Source: Edaphochlamys debaryana
Taxonomy: Eukaryota; Chlorophyta; Chlorophyceae; Chlamydomonadales
NCBI GenBank assembly: GCA_016858145.1
Contig: JAEHOE010000091.1
Coordinates: forward strand, 186,001 to 250,000
Direction of reading: 5' to 3'
DNA: 64,000 bases
In this document: piece after piece, positions 1 to 11,880 of the stretch
Layout of the letters: every line of letters begins with the position of its first letter
Position numbering within the stretch: position 1 is the stretch's first letter
The notes under the pieces: generated by a model
Database searches by the model: none
Seen by the model: the letters and a program-made list of their open reading frames with translations, nothing else
Told to the model about the DNA's origin: nothing
Translations under genes and position numbers: made by a program

Positions 1-3000
1 GCTCTGGGCCGGAATAGCCGGAAGCCCAACAGCTCACACAAACTCACCAATCGCCCCACCTTCCTCAATATATAGATAATTTGTGAGATAGTGGGGAGCT
101 GCGGACGTGGGGTAAAAGGCTTTGACCTTTGACACATTAGGGTAGGTGCCCCCACGTGGGGGCAAATTCTTCTAAGAGAGCAGAGCGTACTTCCCACCCG
201 CATAACTGTTACGGCTTGATTATCACAGTAATCACACCTTACCTAGCTAGTACAACGGGATTGGGTTCGGCGGAATTTGGAAGGGCTCTTACGTACGTTC
301 CGGGACTATATAAGGCCACCACACCACCCCTGAGATACTGCCCGCGCACCATCTCTATCTCGATCAGCAGCAGCACAACGGGTGCAAACAATGCCTTAAG
401 CCCGCGAGGATGGGTCCACCCTCTTGCTAAGCAGCATGGTCTGGATTATTTGGATTGTTTGGAAGCGGGCCGAACAAAGCCCGGGGACTGCGCATCCTGG
501 GCAGTTCCCTCGTCAAGCCGCTAGCTGCTCTCGGTTACATAGGCCGGCTCAACCCCCTAAACCTGGTGAATGCAGGGTCACCATGGTGACCGGCCGGTAA
601 CCCTGCGCGCGGTTTAGCCTCCGGTTCGGCCCTTAACCCGCGGGTTGTGGCTGCGTAACCCTCTCATTGAGGTTTGGAGGGAGGATGCGGTGCGGTACCC
701 CCTCATAAGGTAGGAGGCAAGTACTCTTCGTCCGGCACGTACCAGCTATAGGCGGTGTTGGAGGTGCGGGAGGGTTTGGTGGGGGCAAAGGGGGAAAGGG
801 CGATCCTGCGTGCGTGGGGTGGAGAACAGAAGAGGATGCATTGAGGCGCTGAGTATTGGTAGGGCGTACATGGATCAGGCTCGTCTAGCCAACATTGTCA
901 TGCATGGCATGCAAACACTCTATGTATGGGCAGCAAGCCTCACCATCCAGCCGCCAACCCCAAACAAAGGAAATTGCGTTGAGGTACGCGTTTCCGCGGC
1001 TTACGGCCGCAACCAGCCGCTTGGCGCCTGGCGGACAGTCCGCCGGCTTTGCGGGGTCCAGAAGAGACCACGCCCTGTACTCTGATGTGACTTGCAGCGG
1101 GCGGTCACTGCCCACGACAATCGAGGAGCGCATGTTGGAACTGAACTCAAGGCGTGCTACAGGGCCGGCGTTGGCTGTGCGGACGAGGACGGAGGTGAGC
1201 AGCTCTCCAAAGTACAGGTCCACGCTGTTGGGAATAGATCAAGCATGAAAGCAGTCAAGCCAACAAAAGAAGGGGGCTCTGGCGCTAGGACCCTGGATCG
1301 ACCACTATACTGTGGCAGGCAGCAGAAGGGTCTTCCGGACCAACCTGGTCGGTGCCATCCCTCCGGAGCCATCCGCGTCATTGCAGCCGTGCCAGGGCCC
1401 GGGTTTGCCGCCGTAGGTGAACTGTATGCAATCAATCCAGTACCCGTGGTACCAGCTGATGCGCGTGACTGCATGTGGTGGATTCATTAGTGATTGGTTA
1501 GATTGGTCAACGGCTCCTAACCAAGGCGGTACCATGCATCGTCCCCTAGTTTATTTGGAATAGGCTTACTGGGGTTTGAGCCCCCTGCCGCCAAACCAGT
1601 ATCATTCCAGGCAGCTCCGGACTCTAGTCCGTAGCTCGCAGACGTCCACATGCATTGGCCTGTGGTTCGCGGGAAAACATGAAGGTGAAATAAGTGCCTC
1701 AGCAACCAATAAGGCTCTGTCGCATAGGGAAATTTCTTCAACGAGGGGTAGGTGTTTATGAAGGCAAACACAGGGCTGGAGGTCAAGCCGTGCTTAGACC
1801 GAAGCGGAAGAGGGGGTGACATAACCGGCCAACGTGATATGTGGAAGGTAGCTAGCGAGCGAGGAAGCGTAGGGTGAGTGGGGTGTTCAGGCTTGCACGC
1901 ACGCATAAGCTAAATGTGGGTGCAAAAACAGGTGACATATGATACACAGTATTCGCGGCTCGCCCAGGGTGGGGTTGGGTAGGACAAGGGTGGGCTGGGT
2001 GGCTGGGTGCAGTGCTTGGGAGCAGGTTAACCTGAAAACCCTGAATACCCTCTTTGACGCATACACGCCACGAAGCCTGTGTATGTATGGGGTCGAGTGC
2101 CGACGGCCAGGTTAGGGCGAAACACACCACGCCCTACCTTCTATCGAGACGACTAGGCACAGCAGCGTCGCCAGCGCGACAACGAGGGCAGGCAGCCGCT
2201 GTGAAGGTCGCCGTGCCGCGCCCGGCACTTCAGCCGCTCTTCCTAGAGCCATTGAAGTACTGAAGATCAAGCTCTACTAGCAGGTCGCCCCCAGACGACT
2301 ACTGCTGGGCGGACGCCGCATGGGCAATTGTATTGGCTGGTGACGATAACCTTGTTAATACGTTCCAATTAGAGTTTTTCAAGTTGCCCAGCTTCTAGTA
2401 TGCGGAGCGCGCTGTTTTACCCTGGTAGAAGGAGGATCGAGGAAATCGCTTTTCGTACGCGGGCTCCGCCAAACCTTGAGTTTCTGCTCCTCTTACAAAA
2501 GGAAGGTATTGCAAAGCATGTCTTATCTGCATCTGGAAACAGCTCGAGTTGCGATACCGCGGCTTGACAATTTTGTCGGCTTCGCCCTAGCTCTATCTCC
2601 ATCCATGCATCCAGGCGATGGTCGGCCCAGGCACAGGCTGCCTTTCAGATACAGCGGCGTGGGGTGGCTGGGCTCGTTACCTGCTGCTTCCCGCCAGAAC
2701 CACCTCCGTGCATTACCAGCCGCGCATCTGCACAACATGGTCTTCGGCTTTCTCGAAGCTTCGGGGGGCAGCAGGCGCAGTGCCCGGGGCCGGAGGCGGC
2801 ATGCGTCAGCAGGCGCGAAACACATACATGACACGCCGACCTGCGACATTGTGTTGCAACTTCGTGCCCTTGACGGATCTGAATTGCTATTGTAACTAAA
2901 GCAACATCGCGCACGGTCTGGGTGTGTGCGATGTCGGCACCGCCCAGGGCACCGCCGGACCATCCTCACAGCAGCTGCGCGCAACGTTGTCGGAACTACC

Positions 3001-3480
3001 TCGCTCGCTCTACCATAGGTTCACATTGTAAGGAGACCCTTTGTGCGGGGCGGCGGGTGCGAGGTGGTGCGAAGTCACACGCCTACATAACGCGCCGCGC
3101 CGGGTCGATAACTTTCATTCCCTGCTCTCGACGACACACTGTATGTATAAGCACGCTATAGCTTGTGGAATCGCGGAATGGGCGTGGAACGCATGTTTGT
3201 GTTTGGCTCCATGACACTTGCTATGCTCGCTGCGCGCAGCAGGACGCCGAACCCCTTCATCCACGCGCGCAGGCGCAGGCGCGAGCTTGGGCGATGGTGC
3301 CGTTGAGAAAATTGTCCAGGTAGGCCCAGGCTGGGATGAGGTTTTCTTTCCTGACAGGGCCTGACGTACGTCCAGCTGGTGAGACGGAAGATAGCAACGC
3401 TGACTTGAATACTCGGTGGAGGGCAGGGAGGCCGCGGACGGATCGCATGGAGTTTGGCGAGAACAACGTGGCAAGGAGCC
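1..3480. other. Gene-poor region, no supported gene
   Basis: No open frame here shows a recognisable protein motif, and no chain of exons with matching splice phases could be built. The open frames are short, unrelated in composition, and lie on both strands, as expected by chance in GC-rich DNA. I see no RNA gene. Base composition is less extreme than in the gene-rich half, with scattered AT-rich stretches such as the one near 60-90. Remnants of old repeats are possible but not recognisable by eye. Confidence 0.5.
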
Positions 3481-3494
3481 GCATCGCATAGGTG

Positions 3495-3862
3495 AAGCAT
3501 GGTAGGCAGGCAGCAGGTGGCGCAAGGCAGTGCAAGCAGGAAAGCAGTACTGCCAGGAACGGCAGCAGAGAGCAACGCAGCATTTACTCAGGAGAATGTA
3601 AAAAAACATCGAGTAAAGAAACATCAACGCACCCCTAGCGTTGCTGGCGGGGCTGCTGGGGTGCCGCGCGCCTCGCGCAGGGCACCCCGGCAGCCCCGAA
3701 ACCCAGCCCTGACACATAAAACCAGCACAATAAATTAGGAAGCATAGAAGGGTGAACATTACAGTGCAACTGCTGGGAAGCTAGAGGCTGTCGGCGCGCG
3801 TAGGGGCCGGAGCTGGCGTGCCGAACCGGAGCCAGCTCTGTGCCCGGATTTCGGGCCCTATG
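3495..3862 (-). repeat. Left arm of a ~365-bp inverted repeat
   Basis: This segment is the near-perfect reverse complement of 13864-14222. Both arms run from the motif GCCCGAAATCCGGGCACAGA to GCAGCCTGCCTACC-like sequence and differ at only a few bases. Inside the arm there is a strong hairpin: GGGGCTGCTGGGGTGCC pairs with GGCACCCCGGCAGCCCC, leaving a short loop of about a dozen bases (3651-3700). A short duplicated TTTCTTTAC-type word also lies in it. The open frames in the arm appear in both arms and have no protein features, so I treat them as chance. It may be a dispersed non-autonomous element; no target-site duplication was identified. Confidence 0.8.
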
Positions 3863-3929
3863 GCAGAGAAATGGCCCCCAAGGGGGCCCCATGGCCCGAT
3901 GGGGGGCCCCCGTGGGGGGGCCAACCCCC

Positions 3930-4275
3930 CACCACGGACCCCCCAACCCGCCGCCCGGGCGCCGGCCGTGTGGCCTCCGTTTGACAAATCTAAGCTCATT
4001 TTTGGGGTTATTGGGGTGCTGTAAACATAATTAATCAACAAAGGATTTCTTAGCTCGGCACCGGTACGCCCCGGTAGAAGCCGGTGGGGGGGCCCCCATG
4101 GACCCCCCAACCCCGCAGCCTGGGTGCCGACCGTGCGGCCTCCGGCTGACAAACCTAAGTTCATTCTTGGGGTTATTGGGGTGCTGTAAACATAATTAAT
4201 CAACAAATAGAACGGCACCGGCACGCCCCGGTAGAAGCCGGTGGGGGGCCCCCCACGGACCCCCGGCGGGGGCGG
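3930..4275. repeat. Two-copy direct repeat, 165-bp spacing
   Basis: Two diverged copies lie in tandem. The words TGACAAAYCTAAG and GTAAACATAATTAATCAACA occur at about 3982 and 4021, and again 165 bases later at about 4147 and 4186. Each copy ends with a CACGCCCCGGTAGAAGCC block followed by a run of G and C. The AT-rich TAAACATAATTAAT word stands out in an otherwise GC-rich setting. Function is unknown; the second copy borders the GC-only stretch just before the 90-bp array. Confidence 0.8.
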
Positions 4276-4685
4276 CGGGGGGCGGGGGGCGGGGCGGCCG
4301 GGCGGGGGCGGTGTGTATCGGCAGCGGCAGCGTGTCGCGCGTGTGTCTTGCGACTTCACAAGCTGGAGCGCTAATCCATGCAAACCATATAATAAGATTA
4401 CTCTCTGTATATGCACTCTGCTCATCTAAGTTGCTTGCAGGCCCTCTCTACAATGCGTTGCTGCACCTACCACTCAGCTGAATGATTTTGCCTAAGTTAC
4501 GATATACCAGTGAGGGTAGGACTTTCGCGCACGGGGCGGCAAGAAGGCAAGGCCGACTGTGGACAAAGTCGGGAGCTCGCTCGCGCCGGCTGAGGTTCAT
4601 TGACGAGCAGCCCTGTGAACCTGATGACGGCATTCACTGACAAGCGCGAAAGCCCGCGATGAAGGGTCACCGCCCCTACCGCTAC
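4276..4685. other. Short spacer between repeats
   Basis: A G-rich stretch (about 4250-4310) made almost only of G and C runs is followed by ordinary sequence. I see no gene or RNA in it. Confidence 0.5.
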
Positions 4686-7600
4686 CCCCGGTCACCCCGC
4701 GGCGCCACTTGACGGCTGCCGGCCCTTGCCGGCTCTGGGCAGTCTGTGGGCGCCGCGGCGGGCCCTGCCGCTCCCCCCCGGTCACTCCGTGGCGCCACTT
4801 GACGGCTGCCGGCCCTTGCCGGCTCTGGGCAGTCTGTGGGTGCCGTGGCGGGCCCTGCCGCTCTCCCCCCGGTCACCCCGCGGCGCCACTTGACGGCTGC
4901 CGGCCCTTGCCGGCTCTGGGCAGTCTGTGGGCGCCGCGGCGGGCCCTGCCGCTCCCCCCCGGTGACCCCGCGGCGCCTCTTGACGGCAGCCGGCCCTTGC
5001 CGGCTCTGGGCAGTCTGTGGGTGCCGTGGCGGGCCCTGCCGCTCCCCCCCGGTAACCCCGCGGCGCCTCTTGACGGCTGTCGGCCCTTGCCGGCTCTGGG
5101 CAGTCTGTGGGTGCCGTGGCGGGCCCTGCCGCTCCCCCCCGGTCACCCCGCGGCGCTTCTTGACGGCTGCCGGCCCTTGCCGGCTCTGGGCAGTCTGTGG
5201 GTGCCGTGGCGGGCCCTGCCGCTCCCCCCCGGTCACCCCGCGGCGCCACTTGACGGCTACCGGCCCTTGCCGGCTCTGGGCAGTCTGTGGGTGCCGTGGC
5301 GGGCCCTGCCGCTCCCCCCCGGTGACCCCGCGGCGCTTCTTGACGGCTGCCGGCCCTTGCCGGCTCTGGGCAGTCTGTGGGTGCCGTGGCGGGCCCTGCC
5401 GCTCACCCCCGGTCACTCCGCGGCGCCACTTGACGGCTGCCGGCCCTTGCCGGCTCTGGGCAGTCTGTGGGCGCCGCGGCGGGCCCTGCCGCTCCCCCCC
5501 GGTCACCCCGCGGCGCCACTTGACGGCTGCCGGCCCTTGCCGGCTCTGGGCAGTCTGTGGGTGCCGTGGCGGGCCCTGCCGCTCACCCCCGGTGACCCCG
5601 CGACGCCTCTTGACGGCTGCCGGCCCTTGCCGGCTCTGGGCAGTCTGTGGGTGCCGTGGCGGGCCCTGCCGCTCCCCCCCGGTCACCCCGCGGCGCCACT
5701 TGACGGCTGCCGGCCCTTGCCGGCTCTGGGCAGTCTGTGGGTGCCGTGGCGGGCCCTGCCGCTCCCCCCCGGTCACTCCGCGGCGCCACTTGACGGCTGC
5801 CGGCCCTTGCCGGCTCTGGGCAGTCTGTGGGTGCCGTGGCGGGCCCTGCCGCTCCCCCCCGGTCACCCCGCGGCGCCACTTGACGGCTACCGGCCCTTGC
5901 CGGCTCTGGGCAGTCTGTGGGTGCCGTGGCGGGCCCTGCCGCTCCCCCCCGGTCCCTCCGCGGCGCCACTTGACGGCTGTCGGCCCTTGCCGGCTCTGGG
6001 CAGTCTGTGGGTGCCGTGGCGGGCCCTGCCGCTCCCCCCCGGTGACCCCGCGGCGCCTCTTGACGGCTGCCGGCCCTTGCCGGCTCTGGGCAGTCTGTGG
6101 GTGCCGTGGCGGGCCCTGCCGCTCCCCCCCGGTGACCCCGCGGCGCCTCTTGACGGCTGCCGGCCCTTGCCGGCTCTGGGCAGTCTGTGGGTGCCGTGGC
6201 GGGCCCTGCCGCTCTCCCCCCGGTCACCCCGCGGCGCCACTTGACGGCTGCCGGCCCTTGCCGGCTCTGGGCAGTCTGTGGGTGCCGTGGCGGGCCCTGC
6301 CGCTCCCCCCCGGTCCCTCCGCGGCGCCACTTGACGGCTGCCGGCCCTTGCCGGCTCTGGGCAGTCTGTGGGTGCCGTGGCGGGCCCTGCCGCTCCCCCC
6401 CGGTCACTCCGCGGCGCCTCTTGACGGCTGCCGGCCCTTGCCGGCTCTGGGCAGTCTGTGGGTGCCGTGGCGGGCCCTGCCGCTCTCCCCCCGGTCACCC
6501 CGCGGCGCCACTTGACGGCTGCCGGCCCTTGCCGGCTCTGGGCAGTCTGTGGGTGCCGTGGCGGGCCCTGCCGCTCCCCCCCGGTCACCCCGCGGCGCCA
6601 CTTGACGGCTGTCGGCCCTTGCCGGCTCTGGGCAGTCTGTGGGTGCCGTGGCGGGCCCTGCCGCTCTCCCCCCGGTCACCCCGCGGCGCCACTTGACGGC
6701 TGCCGGCCCTTGCCGGCTCTGGGCAGTCTGTGGGCGCCGCGGCGGGCCCTGCCGCTCCCCCCCGGTCACTCCGTGGCGCCACTTGACGGCTGCCGGCCCT
6801 TGCCGGCTCTGGGCAGTCTGTGGGTGCCGTGGCGGGCCCTGCCGCTCTCCCCCCGGTCACCCCGCGGCGCCACTTGACGGCTGCCGGCCCTTGCCGGCTC
6901 TGGGCAGTCTGTGGGCGCCGCGGCGGGCCCTGCCGCTCCCCCCCGGTGACCCCGCGGCGCCTCTTGACGGCAGCCGGCCCTTGCCGGCTCTGGGCAGTCT
7001 GTGGGTGCCGTGGCGGGCCCTGCCGCTCCCCCCCGGTAACCCCGCGGCGCCTCTTGACGGCTGTCGGCCCTTGCCGGCTCTGGGCAGTCTGTGGGTGCCG
7101 TGGCGGGCCCTGCCGCTCCCCCCCGGTCACCCCGCGGCGCTTCTTGACGGCTGCCGGCCCTTGCCGGCTCTGGGCAGTCTGTGGGTGCCGTGGCGGGCCC
7201 TGCCGCTCCCCCCCGGTCACCCCGCGGCGCCACTTGACGGCTACCGGCCCTTGCCGGCTCTGGGCAGTCTGTGGGTGCCGTGGCGGGCCCTGCCGCTCCC
7301 CCCCGGTGACCCCGCGGCGCTTCTTGACGGCTGCCGGCCCTTGCCGGCTCTGGGCAGTCTGTGGGTGCCGTGGCGGGCCCTGCCGCTCACCCCCGGTCAC
7401 TCCGCGGCGCCACTTGACGGCTGCCGGCCCTTGCCGGCTCTGGGCAGTCTGTGGGCGCCGCGGCGGGCCCTGCCGCTCCCCCCCGGTCACCCCGCGGCGC
7501 CACTTGACGGCTGCCGGCCCTTGCCGGCTCTGGGCAGTCTGTGGGTGCCGTGGCGGGCCCTGCCGCTCACCCCCGGTGACCCCGCGACGCCTCTTGACGG

Positions 7601-9047
7601 CTGCCGGCCCTTGCCGGCTCTGGGCAGTCTGTGGGTGCCGTGGCGGGCCCTGCCGCTCCCCCCCGGTCACCCCGCGGCGCCACTTGACGGCTGCCGGCCC
7701 TTGCCGGCTCTGGGCAGTCTGTGGGTGCCGTGGCGGGCCCTGCCGCTCCCCCCCGGTCACTCCGCGGCGCCACTTGACGGCTGCCGGCCCTTGCCGGCTC
7801 TGGGCAGTCTGTGGGTGCCGTGGCGGGCCCTGCCGCTCCCCCCCGGTCACCCCGCGGCGCCACTTGACGGCTACCGGCCCTTGCCGGCTCTGGGCAGTCT
7901 GTGGGTGCCGTGGCGGGCCCTGCCGCTCCCCCCCGGTCCCTCCGCGGCGCCACTTGACGGCTGTCGGCCCTTGCCGGCTCTGGGCAGTCTGTGGGTGCCG
8001 TGGCGGGCCCTGCCGCTCCCCCCCGGTGACCCCGCGGCGCCTCTTGACGGCTGCCGGCCCTTGCCGGCTCTGGGCAGTCTGTGGGTGCCGTGGCGGGCCC
8101 TGCCGCTCCCCCCCGGTGACCCCGCGGCGCCTCTTGACGGCTGCCGGCCCTTGCCGGCTCTGGGCAGTCTGTGGGTGCCGTGGCGGGCCCTGCCGCTCTC
8201 CCCCCGGTCACCCCGCGGCGCCACTTGACGGCTGCCGGCCCTTGCCGGCTCTGGGCAGTCTGTGGGTGCCGTGGCGGGCCCTGCCGCTCCCCCCCGGTCC
8301 CTCCGCGGCGCCACTTGACGGCTGCCGGCCCTTGCCGGCTCTGGGCAGTCTGTGGGTGCCGTGGCGGGCCCTGCCGCTCCCCCCCGGTCACTCCGCGGCG
8401 CCTCTTGACGGCTGCCGGCCCTTGCCGGCTCTGGGCAGTCTGTGGGTGCCGTGGCGGGCCCTGCCGCTCTCCCCCCGGTCACCCCGCGGCGCCACTTGAC
8501 GGCTGCCGGCCCTTGCCGGCTCTGGGCAGTCTGTGGGTGCCGTGGCGGGCCCTGCCGCTCCCCCCCGGTCACCCCGCGGCGCCACTTGACGGCTGTCGGC
8601 CCTTGCCGGCTCTGGGCAGTCTGTGGGCGCCGCGGCGGGCCCTGCCGCTCTCCCCCCGGTCACCCCGCGGCGCCACTTGACGGCTGCCGGCCCTTGCCGG
8701 CTCTGGGCAGTCTGTGGGTGCCGTGGCGGGCCCTGCCGCTCTCCCCCCGGTCACCCCGCGGCGCCACTTGACGGCTGCCGGCCCTTGCCGGCTCTGGGCA
8801 GTCTGTGGGCGCCGCGGCGGGCCCTGCCGCTCTCCCCCCGGTCACCCCGCGGCGCCTCTTGACGGCTGCCGGCCCTTGCCGGCTCTGGGCAGTCTGTGGG
8901 TGCCGTGGCGGGCCCTGCCGCTCCCCCCCGGTCACCCCGCGGCGCCACTTGACGGCTGCCGGCCCTTGCCGGCTCTGGGCAGTCTGTGGGTGCCGCGGCG
9001 GGCCCTGCCGCTCTCCCCCGGTCACCCCGCGGCGCCACTTGACGGCT
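4686..9047. repeat. 90-bp minisatellite, ~48 units, with 1,984-bp higher-order repeat
   Basis: About 48 tandem units of 90 bp (a few are 91 bp) run without interruption. Each unit carries CACTTGACGGCTGCCGG, CTCTGGGCAGTCTGTGGG and GGCGGGCCCTGCCGCTC. Because 90 is divisible by three and the unit lacks stop codons, several frames on both strands stay open for hundreds of codons; these are artefacts of the repeat, not genes. Units differ at set positions (GTGCCGTGG or GCGCCGCGG; GGTCAC, GGTGAC or GGTAAC). The order of variants in 4686-6640 recurs exactly 1,984 bp later in 6670-8625, which shows a block duplication of 22 units. Confidence 0.95.
6670..8653. repeat. Second copy of the 22-unit higher-order block
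   Basis: This is the +1,984-bp copy of 4686-6669. The two appear identical by eye until about 8626, where a GTGCCGTGG unit in copy one is matched by GCGCCGCGG in copy two. The high identity suggests a recent duplication by unequal exchange, or an assembly artefact. Confidence 0.85.
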
Positions 9048-9473
9048 GCCGCCTCCTCCCCCGCCGCTTCTACCCCCGGCACTGCCGCCCTGGCCTGCCC
9101 CTCCCACCCCACGGCCTTACCGCCTCCCACTCCTCTCAGGCCTCCCGCGTCTCCCCATCCCGCCGCCCCGCCGCTTCACTTGCCGCCCGCGTTAGGCCCG
9201 CCGCCTTGCTTCCCCTGCCCCTCTCCGCCGCCTCCGCCTCACCGCCGTCCCCGCCTGTCCCCCTCCCGACGCTAAGCTCTTTATCCCTTAAAACGGTGTC
9301 TCTCCACACCTCAAACCCGGGCCATCAGATCGCATTGCTAACCTCTCCGTCTGCCGCGGCTAGACCGGACACGTGCACGGAAGGCGGAGCTGCATAGCAG
9401 CCACACGTCAAGAGGGCCTGCCAAGAGGGACGAAGCGGTGGCGGGGTCAGGAAGCGGGCTACCAGACACCCGC

Positions 9474-9538
9474 GATGCCACCTGACGGCTTTCGGCCTTT
9501 GTCGGCTCTGGGCAGTCTGTGGGTGCCCTGCCGCTTCC
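9474..9538 (+). repeat. Orphan diverged 90-bp array unit
   Basis: About 65 bases match the array consensus, including CTCTGGGCAGTCTGTGGGTG and a CCTGACGGC-like start, with several substitutions and an internal deletion. It is separated from the array by about 430 bp of unrelated sequence, so the array was once longer or the unit has moved. Confidence 0.8.
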
Positions 9539-10533
9539 GAGTGTTCGATTGCAGTGGTGCAAGGACAGTGGTGGGCAGGCCTTACGTGTCCGGCATGCAT
9601 GCAGATCGGGGGTTGGTGTGCAGACCGGCTGCGGAGCGCTGATGGCTTGGAGAAGAAAGGGGTTGAGGGTAGCGCACCCGGGTACGGGCGCATGGGGGAG
9701 GGCGGGGCGTCGTGTAAGGAAGGGGGCCGGAGGATGGAGCTGAGCACGTCAGCCGTTCTTCTCATGCCGAGCGCTCCTGCTACCGCTTACCAACACTGCC
9801 ATCGCGCGCAATACATGCATGTGACGCGGGCGGGCTTGCGCACCGGGGTATGGGCGCAGGGGAGGGCGGGGCGTGTGGGGGGGGGCTGGGCTGGAGGAGA
9901 AGCAGGTGGGGTTTCTGCTCACGCACGGCCGTATTGTACCCCGAGCACGCCGGCCGTACTTCTTTTGCCGAGCGAGCCGCCGACCATGGTCCATCATTGC
10001 CATTGTGGTAAATACTTCCAGTGGGTGCTATGAATGCAGTCAGGTCTCCCCGAAGCTGGTCGCCCAGGATGCCGATCGCTTGCATCAAAACAGCTTTTCG
10101 CCCAGCAGCTGCACGTCGCGGGTGACTTCAACAGTGTAGCCTGAATCACAGGCGAGTACTTTCTGTCAACTCGCAGCTGCACTTGGCGCGTGCCGATGTA
10201 TCGGCATGTGCATGTGACGACGTTTTCCGGAGCAGCCGGGCGTTTCTGAGCGAGCCGCAGCGTCCGAAAAGCGTATAGCAATGTTGCTAAGCGTTGAAGC
10301 CGGGGCCAGACGCGGGGGGCTGGTCGAAAGGTGCGGGTGGGGCGCACCTGGGCGCATGTGCCTCGACGTAGCAGCCTTGGTCGCCGGCGCGCCCCTGCCG
10401 CGCAGCCCCCCTTCGCCCCCCTCCCCCACGCGGGGGGCAAAACGTAGCCTAGGTAGCGGGTCCATAGTGGGAAAGCGCCGTGGATGGGCTCCTGGGGTGG
10501 GGAGAGAGGGGCGTTTCCCAGACCAGGCTGTGG

Positions 10534-10680
10534 AGGATGCGATGGTTACAGCAGGAACCGCCTCCAGAAGGGGAGGGGTTGAGCGAGAGCGCCACCTACT
10601 GGGTGTGCCACCTGCACACCGACACCCACGCAACGTGACTGACTTTCGGTCGTCACACCACGTTGCTAGGGTCGGGCCCG
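10534..10680. repeat. Dispersed repeat copy A (SINE-like candidate)
   Basis: This segment shares GGATGCGATGGTTACAGCAG plus GAACCGCCTCC, GAGGGGTT, GCGCCACCTAC and a TGCTAGGG end with 57988-58135, in the same order but with diverged sequence between. The shared core is at one side. On the minus strand copy B has a GGTTCAACGACC word that resembles a tRNA B box, hence the SINE suggestion, which is inference only. Confidence 0.55.
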
Positions 10681-11137
10681 TAGAGCCCCCTGTGGAGGCT
10701 GGGGGTTCCTTGGGGTGGCTGGCTTAGAGCTGCGTGAGAGGTACAGCGGGTTGCGCGGCCAAGCCGTGCTGGGAAAGGACATGGGGGGGAGCGGGGCATA
10801 TCACTGAAGCAACTTGAAGGGGCTCCTGGAGGGGGACAGAGGGGGGCTTCGCTTGCAGAAAGGTTTTGCCTCCAGGTGAGTGCCTGCTGTGCCCGTACCT
10901 GCCCTCTCCCTTGCTTGGCGGAGCCCTGGGGGCCTCGGCGCTCGAGCCAGGTCTCAGGCTCAGCAGGCTCCAGGACGACCACACCTGAGACGTCTTGGAG
11001 CTGGGGTCAGGAGCACTCCAGGGCAGAGTACGATACATGCCCGCAAGTGGCCAGGCAGGGACAGGCGTTCCTGCAGTAGCTCTGAGGGCTGGGTGTAAGC
11101 CTGGCCCTGCTTCCCTAGCGCCGTTGCACCTGAAGAC

Positions 11138-11880
11138 GTGCGGGGTTTCGCCCTGCTGCTGGGCTAGGCTGTCGTTCCACCCGCGTCCCGTCCCGAGCCG
11201 CCTATCCCAGTCGCCCCAGCCCCCTCGCTGCACCGTGCAGAGTGACTCTTGCCGATAGATCGGCAACCACTCACTGCAGGCCCCGCACCAGGCGGAGGCA
11301 CGGCAGCAATCACTTGGAGGGCCCGAGCCTTTGACCATCAAGCGAAGCAGCCCACACGCATGCGCACGCCCCGTCACCCCTTGCGTACTGTTCCTGCTTC
11401 ACTAGGGTGCACGTGAGATGTGCGTACGTACCCCGGCGGGGTTCCGCCCTGCTTGCTTGGGCTAACCTGATCCCACTCCCGGTCCCGTCCCGTCCCGAGC
11501 CTCCTCTCCTAGTCTCCCCCTCGCTGCACTATTGCCGATAGCTAGGTCGGTAACCCCTCACTGCAGACCCCGCCCCAGGCGGAGACACGCACGGCACCAA
11601 TCGAGAGGTGGGCCCGAGCCTACTGCGATAAGCGGATCAGGCAAGGCAGCGCACATGCATGCGCACTCCCCATCACCTCCTGCCTGTCACTGCATCGCTA
11701 GTGCTCCACCTGAGATGAGCATCATCCGGCGGGCTTCGCCCTGCTGGGCCCAGCCTGTTCCCCCACGCGCGTCCCGTCTCAAGCCGCCTATCCAGTCTGC
11801 CCCTCGCTTCCTCCCTCTGGCCGAGCGGCCGGTAACCCATCTCTGCAGCGGTCCCCGCCCCACGCAGCAGAGACACACAA
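11138..11880. repeat. Degenerate tandem repeat, ~295 bp, three copies
   Basis: Three copies start near 11138, 11435 and 11730. Each carries a CGCCCTGCT word, a CCGTCCCG/CCGTCTC block, GCCGCCTATCC or its variants, CCCTCGCTGCA, a CTGCAGACCCCGCC-like block, and CGCACGCATG-like ends. Identity is only moderate and small indels are common, so this is an old array. No protein or RNA function is visible. Confidence 0.7.

Larger units (their letters stand above)
9048..11100. other. Gene-free stretch with one orphan 90-bp unit
   Basis: No coding signal. It starts with a C-rich tail of the array. An isolated, diverged copy of the 90-bp unit sits at about 9474-9538 (see separate entry), and a dispersed repeat lies at 10534-10680. 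G-rich words such as GGGGGAGGGCGGGGCG recur at about 9695 and 9860. Confidence 0.5.

Noticed and set aside
3115..3759. Membrane-protein-like open frame on the minus strand, repeated at 13961-14515
   Set aside because: It is just the translation of the inverted-repeat arm, occurs in both arms, and has no start context, exon chain or known motif.
4686..9047. CRISPR array
   Set aside because: Units are contiguous with no spacers and the window is eukaryotic.
4682..9130. Long open frames (up to ~560 codons) on both strands of the 90-bp array
   Set aside because: The unit is divisible by three and lacks stops, so frames stay open on both strands regardless of coding. Peptides are exact translations of the satellite with no gene context.
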